Assembly (NCBI RefSeq): GCF_004118265.1
Contig: NZ_SDHW01000004.1
Span: 62,001-126,000, forward strand
DNA from: Lacibacter luteus
GTDB taxonomy: Bacteria; Bacteroidota; Bacteroidia; Chitinophagales; Chitinophagaceae
Direction: 5' to 3'
Length of the DNA stretch: 64,000 bases
Shown: positions 26,863 through 34,976 of the stretch, in pieces
Layout: each line of letters starts with the position of its first letter
Numbering within the stretch: position 1 is the stretch's first letter
Notes under the pieces: model-generated
The model's database searches: none
Told to the model about the DNA's origin: nothing
Seen by the model: only the letters and a program-made list of their open reading frames with translations
Program-made: the position numbers and the translations under genes

Positions 26863-27246
26863 AAGCCTGCTAGTAACAAAAACATTGACAAAAAGGAAGT
26901 GTACTAAACTACTGTTGAAAGCGTTCTCCATCTTCAGCATCATTTTCTCTAGCAAAAAAATCCCTACTATTTATTTCTTAGTAATCCACTATGGCCAGCT
27001 GATAGGCAAGTTATGCTCCTTATAGTCGGCAAGGTCTGCACTCCACTTCGTTCCGCTTGCCTTGTGGTTTTTGCAAAAAAATCTCCAGCCCTTCGTTTCG
27101 TTTTCTGCTTCGCTAATTTATACTCACTCCGGGTAGTATTTTTTATGCAAAAAACCTTGCCTTCCTGCCCACGCTGCATTTGAGTTGCCTATCGCTGGCC
27201 AAATGTGGTGTCTTGCCGCATAGCAAAAAACAGCGGTACAAAATTT
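26863..27246. other. non-coding spacer containing a 210-base imperfect palindrome
   Basis: No gene seen. TGGCCAGCTGATAGGCAA (26992-27009) pairs with TTGCCTATCGCTGGCCA (27185-27201) apart from one extra base. Further in, GGCAAGGT and its complement ACCTTGCC also oppose each other. The whole could fold into a long cruciform. Confidence 0.6.
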
Positions 27247-27687
27247 ATGATGTATCCAATGGTTCGTTGCTATCATCAAAACGCTTCTATTCCGCAACAC
27301 TCATTTTTTATTCTTTGCAAAGGGAACAATGCTGGCAAGCCTTCCTTAACTCCATGGCCTAATTCATTTATTGCCACTTCTTCGAATGAAGAGTATTACA
27401 AGTTCTTCTTTTGGTTGGTGTATGGCTTGCATCAGTCAGGCAAGTTTAAAGTTCATCATCGTGGCTCTGTCATTCCTTACATCAACATTGAAGATGTCCG
27501 CACTTGCATCAGGGAAGTTGCTTTACTCATTCATCCCAATTGGCAGCGCTTTCAGAAAATTTTTTCAGCACTTGAAAAATGCAGTCAGCTTAAATCAAAT
27601 CTTGCACAGCAAATCGTTGCAACAGAAAAACTGCAAAAGGCTTTACTACATGAATACTTCCAACAAATTAAAAATGCCCCTAAATAA
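27247..27687 (+). CDS. DUF6943-family protein
   Basis: About 146 residues from the tandem ATGs at 27247/27250. The frame opens further upstream, but those codons lie in the palindromic spacer. The sequence has the DUF6943 run: FFILCKGNNAGKPSLTPWPN, then FFWLVYGLHQSGKF, then GSVIPYINIEDVRTCI. This family is met in Bacteroidota mobile elements and has no known function that I am aware of. The protein is soluble with a helical C-terminus. A short hairpin overlaps its stop codon and may end the transcript. Confidence 0.75.
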   Translation: MMYPMVRCYHQNASIPQHSFFILCKGNNAGKPSLTPWPNSFIATSSNEEYYKFFFWLVYGLHQSGKFKVHHRGSVIPYINIEDVRTCIREVALLIHPNWQRFQKIFSALEKCSQLKSNLAQQIVATEKLQKALLHEYFQQIKNAPK

Positions 27688-27692
27688 GGGGC
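27676..27692. terminator. short hairpin over the DUF6943 stop codon
   Basis: GCCCC (27676-27680) and GGGGC (27688-27692) flank TAAATAA, which holds the stop codon. The stem is short and only a brief T-run follows. Confidence 0.4.
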
Positions 27693-27952
27693 GTTTGCTG
27701 ATGACAGATTTACGACCTGGTAAGCGGATGCATGATCAATGCCATTGGCTAACAGTGTGCCATAACGCTTTTGCTGTGATCGTGTTTTTATTCAGCTAAG
27801 ATAGTTTAGGCAGGCTGACACACTTACTCTGATAACAAAACAAAAAGACTACGGCATAAACACCCGACCAATGCGCTGACCCTTCCTTTATTCCGTTTCC
27901 TTTTTGTTTTCGTTGCTGCCTTCACTGTGAGGTGCTTCTAAAAATCACTATT

Positions 27953-28189
27953 ATGCAAAAGCAACTTCGTATCATCACCAGTCGCCGCATGTCGGTTTGC
28001 CCACTCAGCATTGCTTACATTCCACTTCCTGTTCCTGCAGTGCCGGCCATTGCATTTAGTAGGCATTTTCAGCGGCATCCATTGCATTCACGGCCTCTTC
28101 CGCTAGTTCGTGTTTATCAGTTGGCTTCTGGCTGGTTTATCCTTTGTTATCCATCCGGCCGTCGTCAGCTTGCAGCATTGCCATTCTAA
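27953..28189 (+). CDS. small ORF of unknown function
   Basis: 78 codons from ATG 27953. The product is basic and rich in Pro, Arg and aromatic residues, with a C-terminal QLASGWFILCYPSGRR that looks like a folded beta segment. No family recognised. In its favour, a strong hairpin (28201-28228) lies 11 bases past the stop, as expected for a real gene. Against it, the pyrimidine-biased DNA around it produces similar chance frames. Confidence 0.4.
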   Translation: MQKQLRIITSRRMSVCPLSIAYIPLPVPAVPAIAFSRHFQRHPLHSRPLPLVRVYQLASGWFILCYPSGRRQLAALPF

Positions 28190-28200
28190 AGGCTGCATAA

Positions 28201-28228
28201 ACAATGCTCCGTTTCTGCGGGGCATTGT
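28201..28228 (+). terminator. hairpin terminator-like element
   Basis: ACAATGCTCCG (28201-28211) and CGGGGCATTGT (28218-28228) form an 11-bp stem with one T-G pair and a TTTCTG loop. Confidence 0.55.
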
Positions 28229-28701
28229 CATGATAACCTTCCTGAATTACTGTCATATTTTGACACATAAACTTTGCTGACCTTCCAACTCCGGACCAGC
28301 CTGCTATCCAATTGAAAAAATAAAATTACCGCCAATTTAGCTTCGGGGCACAGACCTAAACAGCGCAGCATAAACACATTACCCTCTCACAAGGCTTTCT
28401 TTTATACAGCCAGCTACAAACCCTTCGCTTTTATTGGACGGTCATTTTATTTTTTAATCCTTCAATTGTTTGTTATGGCAGTCCTTGTTAATCGTTGGTT
28501 CGTTGGCAGCATTTGGGTTTCATGCTGGCATGTATCACCTGGTGTGTTTGTGTTTGCATCACAGTTGGGCTTTTGTTTTGCATCATCATGTGAGCCTCCT
28601 TTTTAGGGGGCTTTACGAATGCATTGCAGACTCTAAACTCTGAAATTCCAAAAGAAATTAGTATCATTTACTTTACTATATTTCTACATTATTTAATTAC
28701 T
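28229..28701. other. non-coding spacer
   Basis: No gene recognised. The segment is T-rich with many TTG/TTTG tracts. It contains a terminator-like hairpin AGCCTCC-TTTTTA-GGGGGCT (28593-28612) followed by TTT. It probably also contains the promoter of the AlbA_2 gene. Confidence 0.45.
28593..28612 (+). terminator. terminator-like hairpin before the AlbA_2 gene
   Basis: AGCCTCC pairs with GGGGGCT (one T-G pair) around TTTTTA, followed by a short T-run. It may insulate the downstream gene from upstream transcription. Confidence 0.5.
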
Positions 28702-29670
28702 ATGGACAGAGAAACACTAACTCATCTAATCGATGCATACATTAGGCAATCTTACGAAGGCCAGGAGATCGAAAACAACAAAATTGATTTTAAACTCAAA
28801 TGGTATGATCTTACTTCGAAAAAAGGCGAGAATGAATTTCTAAAGGACACTTCTGCTATTGCCAACACATTCGGTTTAGACGGTTTTATAATTATCGGGT
28901 ATGATCCCAAAACAAAACAATTTAACCCTTCACAATTTTCAGATTGTGGCAAGAAAGATCCGGCCGAATTAATGGGCTTAATAAGCAAACGAGTCGATCG
29001 CATTTTTGATTTTAGTTCGTTTGATATAACAGTAATGAATCAACGCATTTCTGTCATTCATATTCCGCCATCAATTGACAAGCCCCATCTTATTACAAAT
29101 TACCAGACATTTGATAAAAATGAGAATATTAAAAACGAAGAGCAACAAAAAATATTTGTTCGGAAAAACACTAGCACATATCCAGCTTCAAAGCATGATT
29201 TAGAACTAATGTATTATGACCGTAAAAACATCATTCCTGAATATAGAATCATTTCAACAATCACTTCCAATAGCTTAGAATTCTCCACAACCAATCTGGC
29301 CAATCAATGTACTTCCGTAAAACTTACTGCGCCTATCTTCTTTGAAAATGTAGGCAGCCGTCCAGTATCAATTTCACGGATGCATTTCATTGTTTCGTTG
29401 TTTAGCGATGCTACTTTAATAAGTGAGTCTATAAATTTGTTTTCCTCTCATGAAATTGTATTACACCCCATTATATTGAAGCCCGGAGATATTGTTTTTA
29501 AGTCATTACAATTTACCAGCGAAGATTATAATGGTTATAGTATTAAAGAAGTTCACTCATGGATTCAACATTTTCGACTAAACTCAAGAACCTTGATTTT
29601 TTCAGATATGCTTTTCATTTTTTCGAATGGATCAACATTATCCCAAAACCTCACAGTTGGAAATCTGTAG
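28702..29670 (+). CDS. AlbA_2 / Schlafen-type putative DNA-binding protein
   Basis: 322 residues from ATG 28702 (MDRETLTHLIDAYI); an upstream in-frame start would add 26 hydrophobic residues from the spacer. The N-terminal 170 residues match the AlbA_2 (Schlafen core-like) domain: IDFKLKWYDLTSKK, EFLKDTSAIANTFGLDGF, IIIGYDPKT, later RISVIHIPPS and FVRKNTSTYPAS. The C-terminal 150 residues are beta-rich and unrecognised. Proteins of this kind occur in defence islands and as regulators; the Glu and Lys residues of the Schlafen core could support nuclease activity. Single gene. Confidence 0.78.
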   Translation: MDRETLTHLIDAYIRQSYEGQEIENNKIDFKLKWYDLTSKKGENEFLKDTSAIANTFGLDGFIIIGYDPKTKQFNPSQFSDCGKKDPAELMGLISKRVDRIFDFSSFDITVMNQRISVIHIPPSIDKPHLITNYQTFDKNENIKNEEQQKIFVRKNTSTYPASKHDLELMYYDRKNIIPEYRIISTITSNSLEFSTTNLANQCTSVKLTAPIFFENVGSRPVSISRMHFIVSLFSDATLISESINLFSSHEIVLHPIILKPGDIVFKSLQFTSEDYNGYSIKEVHSWIQHFRLNSRTLIFSDMLFIFSNGSTLSQNLTVGNL

Positions 29671-29712
29671 GTTGTGTTTTTTAAATCCCTAAAAAGATCA
29701 TTTAAATAAAAA

Positions 29713-29734
29713 AGCCCCGATAAACATCGGGGCT
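29713..29734 (-). terminator. strong terminator of the minus-strand module
   Basis: AGCCCCGAT and ATCGGGGCT form a perfect 9-bp stem with a 4-base loop. On the minus strand it is followed by TTTTTTATTT, the classic intrinsic terminator form. Confidence 0.85.
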
Positions 29735-29764
29735 CGTTCACTTCGCTCACCACAAACGAAGTAA

Positions 29765-29947
29765 TTATTTTTTCATTCGTTTCACAAGAAGTTTCAAGAA
29801 CATCGTAACTCCAAAACTTACAACTGCACCAACAGCAGCAAGCACACCGGTCTTAACAAGATCTTCGCTGTGAATGTTTGCGAAGATCGAAAGCAAGGTA
29901 CCAGCTGCTGTTCCGGCTTTCGTAGTATTGTCGAAATGCTGTTGCAT
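29765..29947 (-). CDS. small membrane protein, holin-like size
   Basis: 60 residues with a weakly hydrophobic helix at about 14-26 and a clear membrane helix at about 33-54 (TGVLAAVGAVVSFGVTMFLK), ending in a basic tail (VKRMKK). The size and layout are like small phage holins or toxin peptides. Its ATG overlaps the stop of the upstream small membrane gene by one base, so the two are translationally coupled. It is the last gene of the minus-strand module. Confidence 0.65.
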   Translation of the reverse strand: MQQHFDNTTKAGTAAGTLLSIFANIHSEDLVKTGVLAAVGAVVSFGVTMFLKLLVKRMKK

Positions 29948-30156
29948 TATTCACCCTCCACTGCAGTCTGACTAACCGCACTTAATACACCGCTGGCCAC
30001 CGCCAGGTATCCAGCAACTTTGATCACTACCGCAGGAAGCGCCACCGGCGCTGCAACGATTGTAGTTGCTACAGCTGCTAATGCCAATCCGATTGTTCGA
30101 AGCTTCTTGAAAAATTTGGGCGTGGGTGCATTTACCCGTCGCATAAGTTGTTTCAT
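29947..30156 (-). CDS. small membrane protein
   Basis: 69 residues. A basic N-terminus (MRRVNAPTPKFFKKL) precedes one or two membrane helices (about 21-42 and 45-62) rich in Ala and Val. It overlaps both neighbours by one base. No family is recognised. Coupling to the other small membrane protein and to DUF5675 suggests a common envelope function. Confidence 0.65.
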   Translation of the reverse strand: MKQLMRRVNAPTPKFFKKLRTIGLALAAVATTIVAAPVALPAVVIKVAGYLAVASGVLSAVSQTAVEGE

Positions 30157-30557
30157 CAGTTAACAGATTTTATAATTAGAAATATTTTATTCCCTTTGTC
30201 AAATTCAATAGATGTGACAGCAAGTAACTTTTTTAAAGCAAGCATTGAGTTGTTTCCTTTTCCTTCACCAGTACAAATGGAAACCGGAGCGATACAGCCT
30301 TTCGATTCTTTCAAAGCATCATTGAATGCATGAATTAATATCAGGCTTCTTCCTTTCACATCATTCACATGCAAATGATGCTTGTATCGTTGGCTGTATC
30401 GCTTTGTCAGTTCATATCTTCCTTCAGGTATGCACGAGATCATTTGTTTATTCGCAAGCCATGGCAATTCTATAGTTGAACATACCCGCTTGTTATTATG
30501 GAGCAACTCTCCGTTCGTGCCGTCAGGAAAATATGTTCTGATTAATTCCAGTTCCAT
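30156..30557 (-). CDS. DUF5675-family protein
   Basis: 133 residues matching DUF5675: LIRTYFPDGTNGELLHNNK, CSTIELPWLANKQMISCIPE, GRYELTKRYS, then ILIHAFNDALKESKGCIAP. The segment H76 ... S85-K-G-C88-I resembles the His plus SxGC pattern of L,D-transpeptidases, which suggests a peptidoglycan-related enzyme; this is an inference from the motif, since the family has no assigned role that I know. No signal peptide is present. It is co-transcribed with two small membrane proteins downstream. Confidence 0.85.
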   Translation of the reverse strand: MELELIRTYFPDGTNGELLHNNKRVCSTIELPWLANKQMISCIPEGRYELTKRYSQRYKHHLHVNDVKGRSLILIHAFNDALKESKGCIAPVSICTGEGKGNNSMLALKKLLAVTSIEFDKGNKIFLIIKSVN

Positions 30558-30628
30558 CTTTCATAGGATTTTAAGATTGATAATTTGCTTTACTACTTTC
30601 GATTCACCAATAACGATTCACGACTGTA

Positions 30629-31387
30629 TTAAACACCACCATCCACCTTCACAAGATTCAACGCATTGTATGCTCCATTTTTCAACGCATACATCTGTCC
30701 ATTTACTTGTTGATAGAATTCGATTCCAAGAGCCAGGAAGAGCGGATGCGTACTGTTTGCTGTCACCGCATTGGAAAGATTGACAACAGCAGTTGCGACT
30801 GCATCCCATGGGAGAATTGCCGTTGATTGTGCATCCACCACAAACACTTCGTTTTCAAAATCAACTTCTGCACCCGCAGAGATGATTTTAAAATGTGTTG
30901 CACCACCTGGTGCTGCAATCATGTTGAGAGGAACAAATGAAGGCATGTTCACAACCAGTGTACCTGCTGCACGATCAATCGTTGAAGTGAAAGGCGCATA
31001 AATGGTGGTACCAAGTTTGCCATTCAGATTGAAGTCAAAACCTTGTAAGAGTTCTGCTTCACCATCGATCACATTTCGTAAACCACGGGGATTGACTGCA
31101 TCTTCCTGGATTACCTTCACAAACAAAGTAGTTAAGCGGCTCACCATTCGACTATCGGCCGTGTTTTGTAACAATGCACGTAATGAAGTCCGTAAGATTT
31201 TTCCGGCTTTACCTGCACGGCCAAACTCAGCACCATTTTCACGAGTTCGTTGAAATGCAGGATCGTTTGCAATACGGTCGGCTGGCACACCGCCTTTCTC
31301 CCTGGCTAAATAGCCATCCTTCGATTTGTAAAACGTCAAATCGCCAATCGTTCCGTCGAGTTTAATAATTCCTTTTTGTCTTGCCAT
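30629..31387 (-). CDS. conserved Bacteroidota protein of unknown function
   Basis: 252 residues. It begins MARQKGIIKLDGTIGDLTFY and contains GYLAREKGG, FQRTRENGAEFGRAGKAGK and DSRMVSRL, a pattern I recall from many Bacteroidota genomes, often in several copies and next to DUF5675. The C-terminal 150 residues look like beta-sandwich repeats. There is no signal peptide or membrane helix. As the first and largest gene of the module it could be a structural subunit, but nothing in the sequence proves it. The 71-base gap to DUF5675 shows no terminator. Confidence 0.75.
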   Translation of the reverse strand: MARQKGIIKLDGTIGDLTFYKSKDGYLAREKGGVPADRIANDPAFQRTRENGAEFGRAGKAGKILRTSLRALLQNTADSRMVSRLTTLFVKVIQEDAVNPRGLRNVIDGEAELLQGFDFNLNGKLGTTIYAPFTSTIDRAAGTLVVNMPSFVPLNMIAAPGGATHFKIISAGAEVDFENEVFVVDAQSTAILPWDAVATAVVNLSNAVTANSTHPLFLALGIEFYQQVNGQMYALKNGAYNALNLVKVDGGV

Positions 31388-31464
31388 AAGATTTGGATTG
31401 TTTTGTTTAAAATTGGTTGCTGCAAAAGCACTTACTGTACTCCGTTATAGCTATAACTTTTTTA

Positions 31465-31472
31465 TATTTTTG
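31465..31472 (+). promoter_or_regulatory. -7 promoter box for the small gene at 31541
   Basis: TATTTTTG fits TAnnTTTG and lies 68 bases upstream of the start codon. No clear -33 element was found. Confidence 0.4.
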
Positions 31473-31540
31473 CAACTGTCATCACAAGATTAAAATGACT
31501 TTCAAACAATACAAAGCAACCGTTCCGAACGTGCAGGCTT

Positions 31541-31747
31541 ATGCAGCAAACGATCCCAAATCGCATAGTCATTTATGCAAAAGACATTATGAATATCACC
31601 GGCCGTAAAGAACGAGCCGCCCGGAAGTTGCTTGCCCAGATCAGGAAAAAGTATCAAAAGAAAAACGGGGAGTTTATTTCAGTAGATGAGTTTTGCGATT
31701 TCACAGGCTTAAAAGAGGAAAAAGTAGCTCCTTTTCTGGTCTCTTAA
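31541..31747 (+). CDS. small conserved DNA-binding-like protein
   Basis: 68 residues. PNRIVIYAKDIMNITGRKER, then ARKLLAQIRKKYQKK, and EFCDFTGLKEEKVAPFL. This short basic helical pattern recurs in Bacteroidota genomes, by recollection, and resembles a minimal helix-turn-helix. It is divergent from the four-gene module, with 153 bases between the starts, so it is a good candidate for its regulator. Confidence 0.6.
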   Translation: MQQTIPNRIVIYAKDIMNITGRKERAARKLLAQIRKKYQKKNGEFISVDEFCDFTGLKEEKVAPFLVS

Positions 31748-32040
31748 AGCCTACTTCTAGCCATATCACAGGCATGGATAAAGTATGGCCATCAACAAAT
31801 TGTACCAAAGTCCTCCAAACTGTTCGGTGCGTAATTCGGTGCGTTACCGAGATGCCATTTCCTGAAATCCAATACAGGCATGCGTTTCGGAAATCATTAC
31901 AAATCCCGCCCTCACCGCACAAAAACCATCGCAAAAGCGATGGTTTTTCGTTTTGCTTTGTTTCTATTGACGATCCCGTTTCGGGGCTTTCTTTCCCCTC
32001 TTTTTTTTCTTAACTTACAGCATACCTAATATTTTACTGT
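31748..32040. other. probable right end of the island: tandem repeat, tRNA-3'-end-like sequence, terminator
   Basis: No gene. TTCGGTGCGT occurs twice in tandem (31823-31832, 31835-31844). 31900-31919 (CAAATCCCGCCCTCACCGCA) reads like the T-arm and acceptor end of a tRNA, without the rest of a tRNA. A perfect terminator follows at once. This is what remains when an element integrates at the 3' end of a tRNA gene. Confidence 0.4.
31921..31948. terminator. bidirectional terminator
   Basis: AAAAACCATCGC and GCGATGGTTTTT form a perfect 12-bp stem with an AAAA loop, with T-runs on both strands. Confidence 0.85.
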
Positions 32041-34926
32041 ATGCGTACAAAAACGGCTCTGGCTATTACGTTACTTGTAATAACATTCGGCTCTATTGGT
32101 TTTTACCTCCTCAACACTGCATCTTTTTTCTTTCAAAAAAAATCCGTTAACAAGCCCCAGGCATTACGTATTGAAGGACGGCAGGAGGATGAAGAAGAAA
32201 AAGAAGAAGGTGGCGAAAAGCGACGTTTGTATGAATGGAAAATGTTGCATGATCCTGCGACAGGGAAAATTCCCCGTGATGCGCAACGAAAGGATGCAAC
32301 TTTACTTTCTACTATAAAGGCAAGGCAAAGCAAAGCAGGTTTTCGTCAAACCATTAACAATACATATACAGCTGCGGGGCCCTCGCAAAATGGCGGACGT
32401 ACACGTACTGTTGCTTATGATATGCGCAATAACGGCGTAATGCTGGCTGCAGGTGTAACGGGCGGCATCTATCGCTCAACCGATGGAGGTAGCAGCTGGA
32501 CTTATGTTAGCCCGGTAAGTGATGTGCGTATTGTAACAAGTCTTGCACAAGATCCTCGTTCCGGTTTTCAGGATACATGGTATGCAGGTACAGGTGAATT
32601 ATTAGGTGCATCTGCTGCTTATCCCAATGCTTTTGTACCCGGCTATGGTATTTATAAATCTACAGACAACGGATTAACATGGAGTAAGCTCAGTTCTACC
32701 ATCATCAGCAGTACGCAAGAAGGCTTCGAAAGTATATTCGATATGGTATTTAATGTACAGGTAGATGGTAATGGCAATGTATATGCAGCCATTCTTAGTT
32801 ACATCATTCGATCCACTAATGGTGGAACCAGTTGGGGTTTGATATTAAATGAAACCGGCGAATTAGAAAATCCGGATCAGAATATTGAAAACATGATGAC
32901 GGATATTGTTATTTCTAAACCAGGTGTTGTTCCTGTTCGTTATTATGCTTGCTTTTCAGGAAGAAATCGTGACAGAGATACTGCAGGCGTATGGACTTCA
33001 ACAAACGGAGCTTTTGGCACATGGACCAGAATTGGACATAGCGATCAGGTTGCGGGATGGCGTGCATACAATAATGGCACCGACGCAAATGGAGATTATA
33101 CAGGAGGATGGGGTAAAACAGTGTTGGCTGTTGCTCCGAGCAATTCCAATATTTTGTATGTGATGTATCAAAATGCATTCAGCGCTTCATTAAATGTACC
33201 TGAAGCAGATATCTTCCGTGCCGATCTTACCAGTTTTCCAACAGTTGCGTGGAGCAGCAACCGGGGGCCCAATCTGCAGGCATTGCGAAACGGAACTACG
33301 GGAAGTTATATGGAAACACAAGGAGGCTACAATATGTTGCTTGCTGTGCATCCCACCAACCCCGATATTGTTGTTGCCGGTGGAGTAAATCTTTATCGCT
33401 CTGCAAATGCTTTCAGCACTGTGGGTACTTTTATTGGAGGATTAACATCAAATACATATTCCGATCCCAATACTGCTATTCATGTAGACTTTCATTCTTT
33501 TGCGTTTCATCCAACCTCACCAAATAGAATGGTTGTTGGAAGTGATGGCGGACTGGCTGTTACAAATGATATAACAGCCGGTACAGTTCTCTGGAGTGGG
33601 TTGGGTAATCAATATCAAACCTTACAGTATTATCATATTGCTATTGACCCGGCACCCGGTTCGCTTACATTTGGTGGAGGGGCACAGGATAACTCAACTA
33701 CTTATCGTGATTCTAAAAACTTTTTAAACGGTTCCGGATTGCAGCCACCAACCGATGCTAATGATCATTATGTATTAATTGGCGGTGATGGAGGCGCTGT
33801 AGCATTAACTTCCAGCGGAGGAGCCAATCAGTATTTTTTTGGCAGCGTACAGGAAGGAAGTGTATATAGAGTGTTTGCAAATGGAGCAGCTTCGGCCATT
33901 TCAGGAGATCTGAAACCTACCGGATCGCAAAGTGAATTCGTTACTTACTTCCACCTCGATCCGGACAATACAAACATCATGTACTATGCGGGTTTAAATT
34001 CACTTTATCGCACAACAAATGCCACAACAGTTTCTGCAGCAGGCTGGACACAGATGACAGGTGTTGCAAGTACATTAACAAGCAGTATTTTTTCTCTTGC
34101 AACATCAAGGGGAACTTACAATGGAACATCCAGTCATTTGTATATTGGAACAAGCAATGGAAGAATATATCGTTTAACAAACCCTCGTGATGCACTTGCA
34201 TCCGCAGTTCCTGTAAACATTAGCCCTTCTCTAGGCATGACAACAAGTTCACTTGTTCGTGAAATTGCAGTTAACCCACGAAACCCCGATACTGTATTGG
34301 CCGTTGTATCAAACTACGGTGTTGTAAGTGCCTTCTGGAGTGGCAATGCAACAACTGCAACGCCAACATGGCAACAGGTTGAAGGAAATATTTCTACAGC
34401 TTCTTTCAGAACATGTGCAATTGTTACAACAACAACCGGCGTTGAATACTATGTTGGCACTTCTATTGGCCTGTTTAGCACTACTACAATTAATGGAGCA
34501 AGTACAACCTGGACAATGGAAGGACCGCCTGTATTACAAGGAGCAATTGTAAACGACCTGGCATTACGAACTACAGACAACACATTATTGATCGGCACAC
34601 ATGGCAATGGTATGTTCTATACAACAATTGGTAACGTGCCTACAGCTGTACCGGATGTTATTGTAAACGATAAGCGTTTTATTACATCTGTATTCCCAAC
34701 AATTATCAGTAACGATATCAATTTCCGCACAGGTACTATTACAGGTATACGAAGCATCAATTTACGTGTTACAAATATGAGCGGCCAGGTATTGCTGCAA
34801 AAAACACAGGCATACCAGGCTGGCACATTGCAGTTGGGCAATCTTTCAACAGGATCTTATTTATTAGAAATCTGGAGCAACGACATAAGGTACAAACATC
34901 TTCAGCAATTTGTAAAAGCTAAATAG
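32041..34926 (+). CDS. T9SS-secreted BNR/WD40-type beta-propeller protein
   Basis: 961 residues. A signal or membrane segment lies at 6-26, then a charged stretch and a long propeller region with BNR/Asp-box repeats: GGIYRSTDGGSSW, GIYKSTDNGLTW, YIIRSTNGGTSW. The last 75 residues (starting near VFPTIISND, with LRVTNMSGQVLLQ and GSYLLEIW) are a type A T9SS C-terminal sorting domain, so the protein should pass the outer membrane and be attached or released there. Similar sialidase-fold proteins have varied roles; no catalytic signature is evident. Length is typical. Confidence 0.85.
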   Translation: MRTKTALAITLLVITFGSIGFYLLNTASFFFQKKSVNKPQALRIEGRQEDEEEKEEGGEKRRLYEWKMLHDPATGKIPRDAQRKDATLLSTIKARQSKAGFRQTINNTYTAAGPSQNGGRTRTVAYDMRNNGVMLAAGVTGGIYRSTDGGSSWTYVSPVSDVRIVTSLAQDPRSGFQDTWYAGTGELLGASAAYPNAFVPGYGIYKSTDNGLTWSKLSSTIISSTQEGFESIFDMVFNVQVDGNGNVYAAILSYIIRSTNGGTSWGLILNETGELENPDQNIENMMTDIVISKPGVVPVRYYACFSGRNRDRDTAGVWTSTNGAFGTWTRIGHSDQVAGWRAYNNGTDANGDYTGGWGKTVLAVAPSNSNILYVMYQNAFSASLNVPEADIFRADLTSFPTVAWSSNRGPNLQALRNGTTGSYMETQGGYNMLLAVHPTNPDIVVAGGVNLYRSANAFSTVGTFIGGLTSNTYSDPNTAIHVDFHSFAFHPTSPNRMVVGSDGGLAVTNDITAGTVLWSGLGNQYQTLQYYHIAIDPAPGSLTFGGGAQDNSTTYRDSKNFLNGSGLQPPTDANDHYVLIGGDGGAVALTSSGGANQYFFGSVQEGSVYRVFANGAASAISGDLKPTGSQSEFVTYFHLDPDNTNIMYYAGLNSLYRTTNATTVSAAGWTQMTGVASTLTSSIFSLATSRGTYNGTSSHLYIGTSNGRIYRLTNPRDALASAVPVNISPSLGMTTSSLVREIAVNPRNPDTVLAVVSNYGVVSAFWSGNATTATPTWQQVEGNISTASFRTCAIVTTTTGVEYYVGTSIGLFSTTTINGASTTWTMEGPPVLQGAIVNDLALRTTDNTLLIGTHGNGMFYTTIGNVPTAVPDVIVNDKRFITSVFPTIISNDINFRTGTITGIRSINLRVTNMSGQVLLQKTQAYQAGTLQLGNLSTGSYLLEIWSNDIRYKHLQQFVKAK

Positions 34927-34976
34927 CATTATGTAATCAGTTGTTTTTATGCATCCATTATACAAACAATAAAAGC

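Noticed and set aside
26992-27201. Integron attC site
   Set aside because: The fold is suggestive, but I could not find proper RYYYAAC/GTTRRRY core sites and no integron integrase is present, so it is kept only as a palindrome.
29947-31387. Prophage tail or capsid genes
   Set aside because: The gene sizes recall phage modules, but no terminase, portal, capsid or tail protein is recognisable, so I do not call a prophage.
31417-31608. 63-codon frame overlapping the small gene at 31541
   Set aside because: It crosses the predicted promoter, and the other frame has the conserved sequence.
31880-31920. Intact tRNA gene
   Set aside because: Only the last 20 bases look tRNA-like; no D-arm, anticodon arm or matching 5' acceptor strand precedes it.
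31693-32013. 106-codon frame after the small HTH-like gene
   Set aside because: It runs through the tandem repeat, the tRNA-like end and the terminator, and has no recognisable protein features.
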